This document shows, one piece after another, positions 1 to 12,960 of a stretch of DNA of 64,000 bases. This DNA comes from Marchantia polymorpha subsp. ruderalis (Eukaryota; Streptophyta; Marchantiopsida; Marchantiales; Marchantiaceae). Below the pieces are notes generated by a model. It was not told the DNA's origin. It was given only the letters and a program-made list of their open reading frames with translations, and searched no databases. The DNA is taken from NCBI GenBank assembly GCA_037833965.1, contig AP031351.1, forward strand, positions 13,466,501-13,530,500, written 5' to 3'. The first letter of the stretch is position 1, and the number at the start of each line of letters is the position of its first letter. The position numbers and the translations under genes are program-made.

Positions 1-591
1 CACCCGAACCTTCGTTTGACCCTTCCAGCAACTAACAATAGCTAGGTATTCCACCGACTGAAGAAGATCGATATATATCAATCAAGGGAAAATTATATAG
101 ATCACTGGAATGAAATCAAGAATGATCGATGCAAATAATATGTTTCCTGCGCTTCCGGAAGGAGGAATTTCAACCAAATTATCTTCAGGTGCTTCTTCTC
201 ACTGGAGAGTGCTAACACTCAACTGCTTACATGTCGAAATTGATCTTCTAAACACAACAGATCTCTTACAAATGTACACTGATGCTACATATTATAGATC
301 CACGGTAGCTAGGGTCTGTAGTGCAGAAGATCAAGGGCACTAGAGAGACCACATATGAAGGTTAAAGCTATAATTACCCGGGATCTCAACACCCTTGATT
401 AAAACGCAGGCACTCAGGAAGAATGAGTGATGTGTGAAGACAGCTATTGGAGTGAATACAAGCAGCTGTCAAGTCTTGGGCACGCATGCCCTCTGACAAA
501 AAATTAAAAACTAAATTGTATGAATGGATTGTAAGATTTGAGGGTTTGCTTCTCATCTTCCTGCGCTATCCAGTCTTGCCTTGGCCCGGTC
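1..591. other. SPL 3' flank
   Basis: Downstream side of the SBP-box gene, probably containing its 3' UTR. No other coding region or RNA gene is recognisable. The 77-codon frame at 110-343 has no family signature. Confidence 0.4.
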
Positions 592-3500
592 TTATTGAAA
601 CCCAAATTTCACAGAGTTCCATGAAAACGGGGGCAAAATGAAGCGTATCGTGACAGGGCCCCTCATCACAACGCAGACACACACGCACAAGGCAGCGACG
701 GCAACCATTGACACCATAAAGGGCCGGTAGAGAGATGCTCTTGAAGCTCTATGACGCATGGATGCTGGGACATGACTACATCGTCTAGGATGAACAAGTC
801 TTGCGGCAACAGGCATCTCCACTTGCGGGAATGCCCTGTTTGACCACACTGGAAGCTCCAGAGAATACTGAGGATTATTCGCGGCACTGGTACTTGGATG
901 CCCAAAGATGCTGCTGACACTTATTGGCATGTTGATTGGCATGTTGATAGTGACTTGACCATCCCTCCTCGCAAGCTTACTTCTCACCAACTGCATGTAC
1001 GATGCCTTCTTCCCGGCCAGCGCACAAGCAAAGGGAGTCTCCCCCATGGAATTTTGCACATGCGACCAAGTGTGTAAACCGATCTGTTAACAGAAAAAAA
1101 TTTAATCACCAGATCAGGAGAAGAGCGTTAATTGAGAACTCTCATGGCCTGCAAAATGTTCTGTCCATATAGGTGAAAATCATATAATGTTCGTAACTTA
1201 CATAATTCGGGTCACTCGTGAGCGCATCAATGATCCCCTCCGCACCCTCCATACTTGCAGCGACATGCAGTGGAGTAAAGCCCTCTGGCCCGGCCACATC
1301 AGGTGTAAATATACACCTATACTGTGAACCGTGCCTGGAAAGTCTGGATAGAACTTGTTGCACTCTCACATCACCATCGTCAACCCCAGAATATGGAACG
1401 TAAGCCAGCAAAAGCTCCACCATAGGTCTGCACTTTTTCTTCACGGCTCTATGAAGCAGGCTGGTTTCATCATCAAAAATTTCAACCAATCCATTCAAAG
1501 TCTGGCCTCCCGTTTCCAAAGAGAGACCGAGCGCAAAGATAATGTCCAATATCTGCTTCACAACAGCACACCAGTCGCGCTCCACGGCGTAAACTAAGAG
1601 GCGCTTCTGGCGAGAGGGAACGAGCAGAGGAAGGTCAACCAAGGGATGGATGGTTTGACTGTTCAAAAAAAGCCACCCAAGCTCATTCAGCACATTTTTT
1701 ACTTCCAACTCAGCCATGGCCCTGGCAACACGAATCTGATGGAAAACCTCTTCTGGCTCGCAGCCACTGAGCTTTGCTTGATTTGCTGCAATCAAGCCTT
1801 GATTCTCAATTTCTTGCTCTAAAGAGCGAATCTCCGAGCACACTGGATTGTCTGCTACTATGACTGGCACTGCATCTCCACCACCAGCTTGTCTCTCTAC
1901 CTGTAACCCAGCAAAGAAACGTAGTAAGTAACATGTCTTCTAATAAATCTGGTTTATTTTCTACCCTGTACCCTCATTTATCTCGGTTCTATCCTAATCA
2001 TCACACAGTCAGGTGAAAGGCAACATCCAGGCATGAGCAATCAGGGCCTGACAAATCACGTATCCCTGAAACAACAGTTATGTTAATGATATAAACTTTT
2101 GTAATTACTGAATGTTTCTTGTCTCTTCCAACCCTGTAACACTTTCTATGACGAGAAAAGAACTTCAGAAACTAGCGGTTCTTGAATCCTGCAACTCCCA
2201 GAGATTGTAGACACTTTCTTGACCATATGCGAATTAAATACTACCTCGATAAAGCAGCGGCTCACAATGCCGGGGAGACCACCGCTGAAGGTGAACTCGA
2301 GCGCATCTTCCCCAGTGCCTGCTTCCTCACTTTCAGCACGACCTGGGGGAACCGTTTCTCTGGCTTGCTGTCCATCGGCCCACTGAACCCCTTCAGCCAT
2401 ATATTTTCCTTGGTATGGACAGAAAATCCTACACAGAAGAGGCACAGTACACAGGAACTGTTTTAAGTGCGAACACCAGTATGAATGATGCGGAGTGCAA
2501 TACTCTACACACAATTTATTACGTCAGAAGACGGAGACAGAAACGCATAGTATACGTTTAGTATCCAATGACATCAGAGTTTAGAGCAGCGTAGACTCTG
2601 ACGATACATGCTGCGTAGCGGTTGCTTTTATGCTCGTAAATCTAGAAGAGGTATCAGAAAAAACCATGAAATTGTACTTCATATTCGTTTCACATTTTAC
2701 GTTGCAAGATGGGATGATCGACACAAAATAGAGAGGACAGTCAAGTGGACAACTGTATGTCTGTGCTTCTACAATGTCTGCCAAACACACGGGCTTAGCT
2801 CGAGTAAGCCACCCGAACAAAAAAAGCAAGCACCCACAGCACAAAATGCATATCAAAGTGAAAGTTAATAGCAGGTGAAGCGCAAAAATTCGACCAAAAC
2901 GGATAGCGTTTATCTAAGTGAACGAATCGCTATGCACCTGTACAGGACCGAATATCGCACGAGATAGCAAAGACAAGATTCTGAAAAGACAAATCAAGAA
3001 CTCATCGGCAACCGTGTTGGAGTGGAAGTAATTGAGACTAGAAGTCAAAACTGACTCGTAACTAGAGTTTCATGATTTGATAACGAAAATTCCTGTCAAA
3101 AAGATGATGTATAAGGAAACAGAATGTTGCAGACAAAACACGCTCTAAACATGCATATGCCCGTCATCTTGTCAAAGCAGCTGGATAAGAGCCACTAGAC
3201 CTCGTCAAGAAGCTTCTGTAATACAATGCCAGGCAAATGTACGTACAAAGTACTCCAGAACTTCCATAGGATAACAAAGTGGCCTCTCGTTCTCAAAACA
3301 CGCGTCTTCCAACACAACAAAAATATAGGAAGCCATGGTCGTTGAGAAATATATACCCTGTCCCAGGTCGTTTGAGATTTGATCCCCTTATAAAAATCTT
3401 GGTGCTCTGACCTGCAACAACAGCTAGCGGCCGAACTGACAATATTTGAGGCAATCTCGATCCTTTCGGTTTATTTATGTGTACCCTGCCTGCACCCCGA

Positions 3501-6500
3501 ACAAATTCGGACTCAGTACTTAAAAAGTTAATCTCAAATGAACAAGTTATTAATGCGATCTATGTCGTTATTAACCTTTCACGTAAATGACTGAGCCTAG
3601 AGGAAAAAGCGTACAAACTTCAAAATCGCCTTAAATAAAAAGCAAAGCGTGTAAACCGCTGGATGAACAACCGACATATGATCATTAAATTGACAATAAT
3701 CACAAATTGATTCTAGAGCTATCTGTTTAGTAAGAACTCTGTGCCCAGCAGATAATCAGGCACTTTATAAACTGGACAGACCATCTTCGACAAGAAGGGT
3801 GTGTTCAAACTGTCACGAGATTAGGTTCAAAAGATACTGACCATCTACAATCAAGGCATTTTGCCGTTCCACTTGTACATGAATTCGACCATTACACCAG
3901 AACGTCCCACAAGATGTCAGCCTCTGTAAACTAGCCCGCATGTTACTCTCTAGCTGCATATACACAAAGCACCGAACACAGCGTTAGAGTAACAGGGACA
4001 AAAGATACCGTCTGAATTTAAATTCTACTTTACCCGTCACGCTTCCGATGCTCTGAGGCCTCATTATAAGATTTAAGTTGAAGTGGACCCTCTGCGGGAT
4101 GTAGAGGTACAGCATGTACCTGTGCAACTGCGGTTTTGTAGAATTATCAACCCATCCCAACGCAGCACGTGCTAAGACAAGTCATTACAAAGACCACGAT
4201 AATTGACAATGGATATGAAATGTACCTCTCCCCAAGCCAAACTGGGCATGGACAGAAAAATTGTGAGAACAACACAGCCAGGACGAATGTGGCTCTCCAT
4301 GTCCGATGGCCTGTGAGCGAGCCACTCTAAAATCTGCAATTCAATCCACACAAAACTTACGTGAGCATATGGAAGACACTTCTATAAACTTGTAAACCTG
4401 GCTCAAGTTCATCCAGTGTTTAACTGATGAATACTCTAGTACAGTTTTGCCTTCCCCTTCAATCTTATTTGATGGGGTCCATCTCGGCTACCATCGTTAG
4501 GTTATGTTAACCTAAGTACTCAGGTTACCATAACCTAAGTTACTTAGGTGTTGGGTTCGTATGCAAGCAAAAAGAGATTACTTGTACGATAACCAAATAA
4601 CTAAATATTTCCTAGTGACCGACTGAACAACCAAAAGATATACACGTCCGAAAATTGTTAGAAATCATCTAAGTTCTCACACCCAGAGATGGCAAGGGAT
4701 AGACAGGGAGGTTGATGATACTGAAGGTTGTTTCCATCGCTCACAGGATTAATCCATGAAGATGTATCGCAAAGAAGTAGCGAGTGACCACGACGCAAAC
4801 ATACACACTCTAAGTACAATCAACACAGGGGCCTGTGAAAGGAGACGAATCCGGCACGTCCGGACACCTACGAAAAATATCTACAATGCGGAAATCATCA
4901 TCTGTCCAGAACAGAATACCAGAGCAGTTGATACGAAGCCAAGACACTGTGCAGAAAAACATTTACCCCCAAATTCATAAACTTCAACATAGAAGAAATT
5001 ACATCCAACAAACAAGCAACGATTGTCGCAGACAAACATCACACTGGACCTACCTCTTTACGGAGAGACTGCGGAAGTTCTCCTGGATCCTTGTCGAAAA
5101 GTTTGAAGGTTATTCGCCCAGTTCGACCCTGCATTTCAAAACGTCAACGTAAGATCTTGCAATTTTTGCGTTCAATTCAAACTTGATATCCGCTTTATTT
5201 CGTAATCCAGAAGAGTGTTTGCTGGTGAGACAGAACTCAGAAAATAAAAAGTTTCGTTTCATGGGTAATAATATGTTCTCAGCATAACCCCAGCCACGGT
5301 GTGGTACTTCAACCCCGTGCCATTACTCCTATTAAAAAATAAGAGTGCCTTCGCTCCAAACCCTTTCGATTATTTCATTCATAATCCCAAAATGACCTTC
5401 ACCAACACCCCTCCTTCAGAGGATATCAAGGAGCGGCGGAAAACTTGGATTTGTACCACACCATTCTCACGCATTTGAGTTTACAAGATGGAAAAGCAAC
5501 GTAATGCCTTTGAATGGCTTTTCCGGACCCGCTTACGACTGCCATGCTTATGGATAAACATACGGATTAAGTATAAAAGCAAAATGCCGATTCCAATTAC
5601 AGGTGTGGTGCAGAGAAAATGGGTACGAGATAAAACGCTAGTCAGAGCTAACGTTCTCTCTATACATAGTTTCATTTCCTGTCTGCTGATGCTTCGTTCT
5701 TCTTCACTACTTCTCCACTTCAATATAATGGTAAGTCGAGATCTTGAAGCTATGATGCAAATGCGAGTTCCGAAATGTCAACAGGCAACGGACAGATTAT
5801 AAATAATCGATCACGAGATGGACTAACACGGTGTGAGAGAGACCCCAGATTATAGAACTGATTGTACTAGGGTCACTCACAAATAAGATGAACACTGAAA
5901 GTTCAATGGTTCTTGGAAAAAAGCTTGGATATATTTGCAAACGTGCGGGTTCGCAGCAATAGAATGCAGAGACGGAGAAGAAACTGAATGAATGGAAGGG
6001 GAAAAAAGTGCATACACTACTGTACTCTAAAACAATCCAACGTCAAACGTCTACGCAATGTAGAGGTGATAAATGGCTCGAAAGAGAAGAGAGTGTTAAT
6101 TCTCAGTCTTGATGTTCAACCAGTGTATGTTGCCCCGTGTCAGATAAAGAGGGCAAAAGCCAGAGGAGTTGAACAATAAAGAAACGACAGAAACCTTAGG
6201 AGATTGAGAACACAAGGGCAGTGGTAGATATATACTGAAAAGACCTCACAAAGCTGTATGAAGATACACATTGCGGGGGTCCGAGAATCCAACATACCTG
6301 CCAATCATGTGATGAACTCGAGGGAGAGTTATCAGAGCCGGAAGGTGAACTCTCGCTCAAATTTTGAGGGGGAGGTAGCTGAAGATCTATACAAGGACGT
6401 GAAGGATGCGAAACAACTTCTTGCAGGTTTCTTGACTCCTGGCCTTCCATGAAAGTCATCATCGACGCTGGTGCTTCCCCGTCTGACGTCGATTCAGTAG

Positions 6501-8817
6501 CACCATCGTCATCTCTGTTGACGTCAAGTTTTCCATTTCCGCTACCCCTGTATTCTGAAGCTTGCGTAACGGGGAAGAGCTTTTGTGGCACAGCCGATGG
6601 TGAGACTTTGCCTGATTGCAGGTCTGTTTGTTGATGTTCACCACGGTGAACAGAATTCTCCAAAATACCCTGTTGAAGAATGCTGTTAGACCTAGACCTA
6701 GAAGATGATGCCAGGTGCGTCTCAAGTGGCCTAGTCACCATCGGAGATGATAAGGACAACAATGGTGGGCAAGCAACCGCATGTTCAACATCCTTCTCTG
6801 GCATCCTTGCACCAAGGGAAGCCAAAGGCAATGACCCATTCCCAGTGCTTACGCTGGCATGAGGAACTTCGGCGGCTTTCAATAAAGCAGACGCTAACTG
6901 ACTTTGCAGCAGGAACGATAAAGTTTCCGTTGTTGCAGGGGCGGCGGCAGCCGAGGCTAAAGCGGAAAACCAGGCATCTGCTGGTTCTGCAGATCCATTG
7001 TGCGTGGCGTCATTGGTGCTTGACTGAGGCTTGAGATCTGGCCTCCCATTTTCGGCAGAAACTCCATTGACCTTAAAAAGGTTCGCCAATGATGCTCCTT
7101 CGAGACCGGCCGGTGTAATACCTTTCTTCAGGTACTGCCTCACTAAAGCCTCACGCTCGCTCACCGCTCCTTGAATGGCTCCCACGGAGCTGACGGCTGT
7201 GTAAAATTAAGACATCATTCCAAAAAATCAGGTGATGCAAAAAGTTTGACCAAACACATCTTCCTAAACTCCCATCATCATGTATTTATGCAGTGGGGAA
7301 GACAGCAGTTTCGGAGAAGCCGTTTGAAACGAGTAACCACAATTAACAGCTGACCTGTCTGCAATTACCTTGTGAACCATGGTCTCACACCACATAACAA
7401 GAACTAGCTATCAATACCATTCCAACTTTAGTGTGAGGTAAGGTGTCCATCTAAGGAGATAACTAAGGAAATGATCTTCTAGTCTAATAGTGTGAGCATC
7501 ATTTGCAAGTAGCAAAAACGTTATTGAACCATAAGTGAACTTCGAGCTCTTGTAATGTGTAAGATGCCACTCCATCCCAACTTCATTCCCGGAGGTACAA
7601 ACAAATTGCCTGCAAAATCTACTGTGTGAAACTTTGTGGCACAAATACGTTCAGAATGAATGCAGGTACAAAAATGGATGCAACTGAAATAAAGCTTCGA
7701 CGTCTTCTTGCCTTGAAGTTGAGTCAGAATGTTCAGGATGCCTACAAGCCCAGCAACATTTCCTGCGCCATTTTCCTCGCCGTTACCGTAGCCCCGGGCA
7801 GCAGTTGGATCAGGTTGATTTTTCCTTCTACGACTATTATGACCGGCCAGTCTTCTTCTACAGCTCCGCTTGCCTTCATCAAACGCCGTAAGGGGATGGA
7901 ATCTGCGAAGAATTAGAATGGGTAAGGCACTTTCAGATCTCGTTATATAATACGGAGCAGTCTGACAAATAGCATTAAGCTGCACCAGTTCACATGTGTT
8001 TGTCTAAGTAAAAGTCAAGTTTAACACAGCCAGAGCAACAAAAAAATCACCTGCTGCACTGCTGACAGAACCGCTGCATAAGCCGAGTAACCGACGCCTT
8101 TCCTGCTTTAGCATGCATCTCACAAACTTTGTGCCTCCTGTGATAATCTTTTGCATGGCTCAGATCGGCCTTGCAGTCGTCAACCTGACACATCGGGAAT
8201 TGAGGGCCAGGCGAAGAAGAACGGAACCGCTTCGTCCCACGAGGGCCATTGCCCGCATCATCGGAATACGCATAGGAATGGCCACCCAGTTTTAGGCTCA
8301 ATGACTCTGCATCTTCTTCTGGAGAAGAGCCATCACGCAGAAAAGGCTGCGCTTTGTCGGAGTTACCATACCCATTGTCTTGATACCCTAGATGATGTTT
8401 CCTTCTCCGATCACTTACATAGGGATCGTCATGATCACTGGAGCCATTATGGTCTGGACTTGTAGACGTGCCATCAAGCCTTAATACCACCCCGTCCCTG
8501 CTGGGGGCGTGGAACTTCCGCCTGCTGCCGTTATCGTCAGTTTGGTACGTTCGCTGAAGTTCAATGGGTTGTGCAGCTTGTGGGTTTGGCTGGGCTAAGA
8601 AGAGAACGTGGTCCCAGTCCCAACTTTTGACGTCCCAATCAGCCATCCTCGCCCCATTATATTGATGGTTGTACGCTCCATGATCAAGCGATCCTTGCCT
8701 TCCACCGTTCACAGTCTCACGAACTCTTGCACCAGGGAAAAACTGGTGTGGAAGAAATGGGGGACTGCTCCTGGTGTAGGTGTCCAGGGCAACTTGTGAT
8801 CCACCCTCGCTGTCCAT
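592..8817 (-). CDS. SBP-box transcription factor, SPL1/SPL12 type with ankyrin-like and C-terminal hydrophobic regions
   Basis: Nuclear DNA-binding regulator; family members bind GTAC cores. Ten exons (minus, 5' to 3'): 8817-8051, 7902-7712, 7196-6298, 5128-5054, 4333-4226, 3953-3842, 3489-3357, 2428-2245, 1900-1202, 1083-592; total 3660 nt, 1219 aa, frame open throughout. Residues 61-76 ([16 protein letters not shown]) are the acidic/aromatic motif seen near the N-terminus of this subfamily. The SBP domain runs from about residue 210 to 283: [28 protein letters not shown] and a bipartite basic signal [17 protein letters not shown], so all zinc ligands are present. Further on are the subfamily blocks [52 protein letters not shown], an ankyrin-like [10 protein letters not shown] near 1031-1055, and a hydrophobic Cys-rich segment at about 1178-1196. 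Intron 2 (7711-7197) uses a GC donor, AG|GCAAG; no GT donor there keeps the frame. The 8817 start is the first ATG of the open frame; Met58 is an alternative. Confidence 0.93.
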
Positions 8818-10302
8818 GATGTGCCGTCAAGAAAGCCTAAATACGACCGAGAGAGCAAACGCCGAGGAAGGTGCAATCGTGCCTCCTGGGAGAAAAGGGC
8901 ATATTAGGAATGAATGAGCTTGTATGGTCTTGTAGACCACAGTCTTTCCAAGAGAGGAAGAATCCGGTGCGTGACCAAGAGCTCGGCAAAATCCCAAATA
9001 AGTGTTTATAGAACTGCCACAATAGACCTCCTGGTCGCTGTTGAAGGGATGCTATCTGACCAACAAACGCATCCTCCAGGGACTCCAAGTTTCCAAACAA
9101 CAAAAGTAAGCTATCAAACTCTTCCGTGCCTACTCCAAACTCTTGAAACAACTATCGACTACACCCGCTCTCTACTACACCGACTTCAGTGCAAATTCTT
9201 GACAATGATCGAAGGCCCCACCGTAGCGCAGAATATCTCCCTGTTCACTCCCTGTTCAAAGGCTTGCTCTCGACCTCTTCGTCCTGCTTTGTTGAGCTGT
9301 ATTCCATGTCCTTGCCAACTGTGTATTATGCACCGGCGTGTGTGACATGACTCTTGCTTATCATTGTCGAAACGCGGACCACATAATCTCTGGAATCGGA
9401 AACGAAGGGAGAATGAGCGCAATCCCAAGAGATTGCAATCAAGCGCGAAGTGCTTTACAAGTGTCACCGGTCCCTGGGTAAAGGGAAGCCGTACAATTCC
9501 ATTGAGGCTACATATTCTTCCAACTCTTCTCTGTGCTCATGACAACCTGACTTCGTGCCCCACAAGGAGAGTTGTCTCATGTTCTTCAGTAAAGCATCAA
9601 GCCCTTCCCAACCACTAATGTCTCATTCCCTGGTGTCATATGATAGTATAACTCTTCGTTGCCTTCAAAGTTCTCGATGGAAGTTAGTGTATATAGCCAC
9701 AAGCCTTTCTACTGCACCAAAAAGGCAAGTGCGTTCATAAAAAGTGATTAAAATCTAGCAAATTATCTACTCGAACATCCCTGAAGTCTCAAGGAGTTAG
9801 AAACAGCCTCCGTTACTAACATGGTACTACGCGTCTCGCCTTCGGTCCCGGGTTGACAAACACAGTTCCCCACCTAAACCTCGTGACAAGTGCCCAGACG
9901 CTCTTGCTCCTTCACAACCTCTTTCGAACGGTAAACATCCATTGCCCTTCAAAACACTTGCTCTCGTCACCTATTCAATCACCGTCACCCGGGGCAAATC
10001 CTCGACTCGACAAACGTCCCGCAGATCTGACTACCAGCAAACAGTCCTCGGGTTCCTAGGCAATCCAGCATCACCAACTTGGCACCAGACAAGCTACCGC
10101 GAGAGTTATCGTCTCTCTACGCACATAAGTGGAGAGGCCTGCGCTCGAATCACCCCACCCACTATTCACAACGACCTCGAAAGCCACCGAGCGAACTCCA
10201 ATCCCTCGTACGGATTAGGGTTGCAATCCGGTTAAAAGTGATACTCCTCGTCCTCGTCCTTCTCGTCTGCCGCGTCCGAGGAAGGGGCAGGGACGAAGAG
10301 CT

Positions 10303-10365
<63 letters not shown>

Positions 10366-12960
10366 GCCAGATCGCTCACTCTACATGCCTCAATCGTTCC
10401 ACAATATCGTCAAATTGCAGGCACGAAGTCTAAGCACGAAGAAGAGGAAGGAAGAGGGAAGAGAATCTTTCTTCTTCTTCTTCTTCACTTTCCTACGACG
10501 CTGCTTTCTGCCTGCTGTTGTTGTAGCAGCTGCAGCACCTCCCCGCCTGTCTCAGCAGCAGCATGTCTTTTGTGTGAGAGTCGCTGATGATCTTTGGCTG
10601 TGGCCTCGTCCGTCCTCCATCCTTGCCTTGCCTTGCCTTGCCCTCGATCTCCCCGCGAGTCGTCGTCCTCCTCGTGCTCCTCTGTCTGTCTGTCTCGTCG
10701 TCGTCGTCCGAGAGACTGGAGAAGAAGCGTAGGAGCAAAGACCAGCAGCAGCAAGACAGGAATCCGATGGGCACCAAGGAAAGCCAGAAGCGGGTCTCTC
10801 TTTCTCCGGGGCCACACACAACGGCTGCCGGTCGCCGATAGCACGTCCACCGTCTACTCCGGTCCCGTGCATCAGGCTGATGTTCATATCTACACCTGAG
10901 CTGGCATGCATGGTGACTGATGGGAGGCCGTGCGGAGCGATACGGCCGCCTTTCTGACCGGCAGCGGAGCGAGAGAGCCAGACCTATGCCCATACGCATC
11001 CCATCAGCGTGTGTTTCCATGCATCCCATCAGCACCCCATCATCATCATCGTCGTCTATACATGTAGTTGGGTACTGTGGAACATGCAAGTACAACTAAA
11101 CTTAGTTGGGCTTTTCTTGTCTGGCCCTGATTCTTCTGCGGGATTTACCCAATGACCGTTCTCTGTTGTAAGTATGGCCTCGCCCTTGCTCGCCTGCCCG
11201 CCCGCCTCTTCTTTTGTATTTCCCGTCAATTGCTGGAGATAACTTTCGCCGGGCGCGGTTCATTGACCTGGACCAGGGCCGCCTGAGCAGCGGCGTTGCT
11301 GATCTGCGGCTGGCCTGCGGTCGATGCGAGGCATCGACGGCTCGGCACGTCGCCCGCTCGCCCGCCCGCGCGCGGGCGAGCCAACGGGCCCAAGTACAGA
11401 GTGTTGCCCAGGGCGGGCGAACTGCAAGAACGGGCTTTGGTCGTCGCTGTAGTGGAAGCTCGTAGCGGTAGAAGTACGAGTGGCGAGCGCAAGTAGTAGC
11501 CATGAGGGACAAGATGTCGTGTTTTCCAAGAGCGTGATGAGATGGATGACGCCGGCATCGGTCGTCACAGCCGAGTGATTGTCTTTGTTTGTTGGGGCGA
11601 AAAAGCTGACGGCCCGTCCCCGGCTACCTTTCCTCAGAGGGCCCGAGCTGGGGCTGCGGAGAAGCGTCGAATAGCGAGAGCAAATCGCGAGCACTGGATT
11701 GTGGAGGGAGGAGCTGTCGCGAACTGGGACGGAACTGGGTTCTGGCCTGTCCAGTTAGAGCGCGGTAGTCGGGCGACAATTTTAATCTCTGGTATGGATG
11801 ACTCCTGGGTTGGCGCGAGGGAGTGCGAGCACGGGAGTAGTTTCCCCGTTCCTGACTGCACTATCATATCTTCTACACAATCTTTTGGAAAATGTCTTTC
11901 AGGTAACACCGCAGCACATGGCGCATGACTGACTCCTTTTCCTCCTCCTCCTCGGCTCCTCCTTTTATTGTTGATTCAAACGCTAGCGTAGGAATATAGG
12001 TGCATTCTTGTGTCCTCGCCCTGGGCCTGGTCAACATGAGGATATTGTTCCGATTAGACGGAGAGGCTATATCCTCCGAATCTTCCGTAGAAGATTTTTG
12101 ACCACACTGTACAAGTTTTGACATCTCATCTCGCCGAACTGAAAGTCATCGGTCCTTCGGAGCGTTGCATCGCAACAACGCTTCTGTACACACGTACGTC
12201 CATTCTTCCACCACTCCGCTTCCTTCTTGATGAGCTTCACACACAGGACCCAAACTACCTACAGCCTGGCTCCGGCTCTGCGAAAGTGAAAGTTCGACGG
12301 TGGAGCTCTTTCAAGCCTTGGTCCGATTTTCCATCGAAGGTACCGGGAGGGAAACTGGCATTACTCTGTCTCTACGCATCCGGTGTCCCGACCACTTTAG
12401 CTTACTTCCTCATACCCACTTATGGCGATGTCTTTCGAACCCGCGTAATTCGATCAAGATGCAGTGGCCATCCGTTTCGGACCATCCTACCCTTCTAAAT
12501 CCACTTACCTCTGCGTCAGTCGCCGTGGGTATCACTTACGTATCCACCTCGAGTATTCGTTCTTTCGCTACCGCGATGATACACCGACTCCGGTTGCAAG
12601 TGTTTCCAATGCATTACACAGCTTTTTGGAAAAGAAAGGGCAACACTGATAGACTACACAGACCCTAAGGAAAACAATCGAACTTAAGTTCGCCATTATG
12701 CCCTTCTCTATTGCTTGGATGGTTGTCATTAGCAAAACATCCAACTGATGCGGCTCGGCCCGAATCAAGAATTATACCCGTCTATTTGACCATGAGCTGC
12801 GAATGGCATAAGTCCTTCAGAGTGGTTATTGAGAAGACTCCTGTCAATGAACGATTAGATCTTTCACCCAAAGTTGTTCCACAACAATTGTATCTTACGC
12901 TGGAAGGGAGGTACTTTTACGTGATGACACGTAATCAAAGTTACGTATCTTCATGATCGA
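8818..12960 (-). promoter_or_regulatory. SPL 5' leader/promoter region
   Basis: About 4 kb upstream of the SPL start with no supported coding exon. It is of mixed composition and becomes clearly GC-rich at about 10.4-11.8 kb, then falls off sharply into AT-rich DNA after about 12.96 kb. This is typical of a plant promoter plus a long 5' UTR. Open frames here (for example 10493-11095 and 11102-11512 on the minus strand, 10079-10732 on the plus strand) overlap on both strands, have low-complexity composition and show no domain, so I treat them as chance. The transcription start cannot be placed from sequence alone. Confidence 0.45.
10307..10363. repeat. (CT)n microsatellite, (GA)n on the SPL sense strand
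   Basis: Uninterrupted CT dinucleotide run of about 57 bases. Relative to the SPL gene it reads as GA repeats about 1.5 kb upstream of the start codon. GA/CT tracts in plant 5' regions are known binding targets of BPC/GAGA-binding proteins; a role here is inference. Confidence 0.95.

Noticed and set aside
3050-3357. Possible extra SPL exon after exon 7 (frame through [21 protein letters not shown])
   Set aside because: Joining exon 7 at 3357 directly to exon 8 at 2428 restores the conserved block [17 protein letters not shown], so no extra exon is needed.
4020-4140. Open minus-strand stretch between SPL exons 5 and 6
   Set aside because: Exons 5 and 6 join in frame without it and it does not match the SPL1-type protein at that point.
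10162-10732. Arg-Glu or Leu-Ser repeat proteins around 10.3 kb
   Set aside because: They are translations of the CT microsatellite and low-complexity flanks on both strands.
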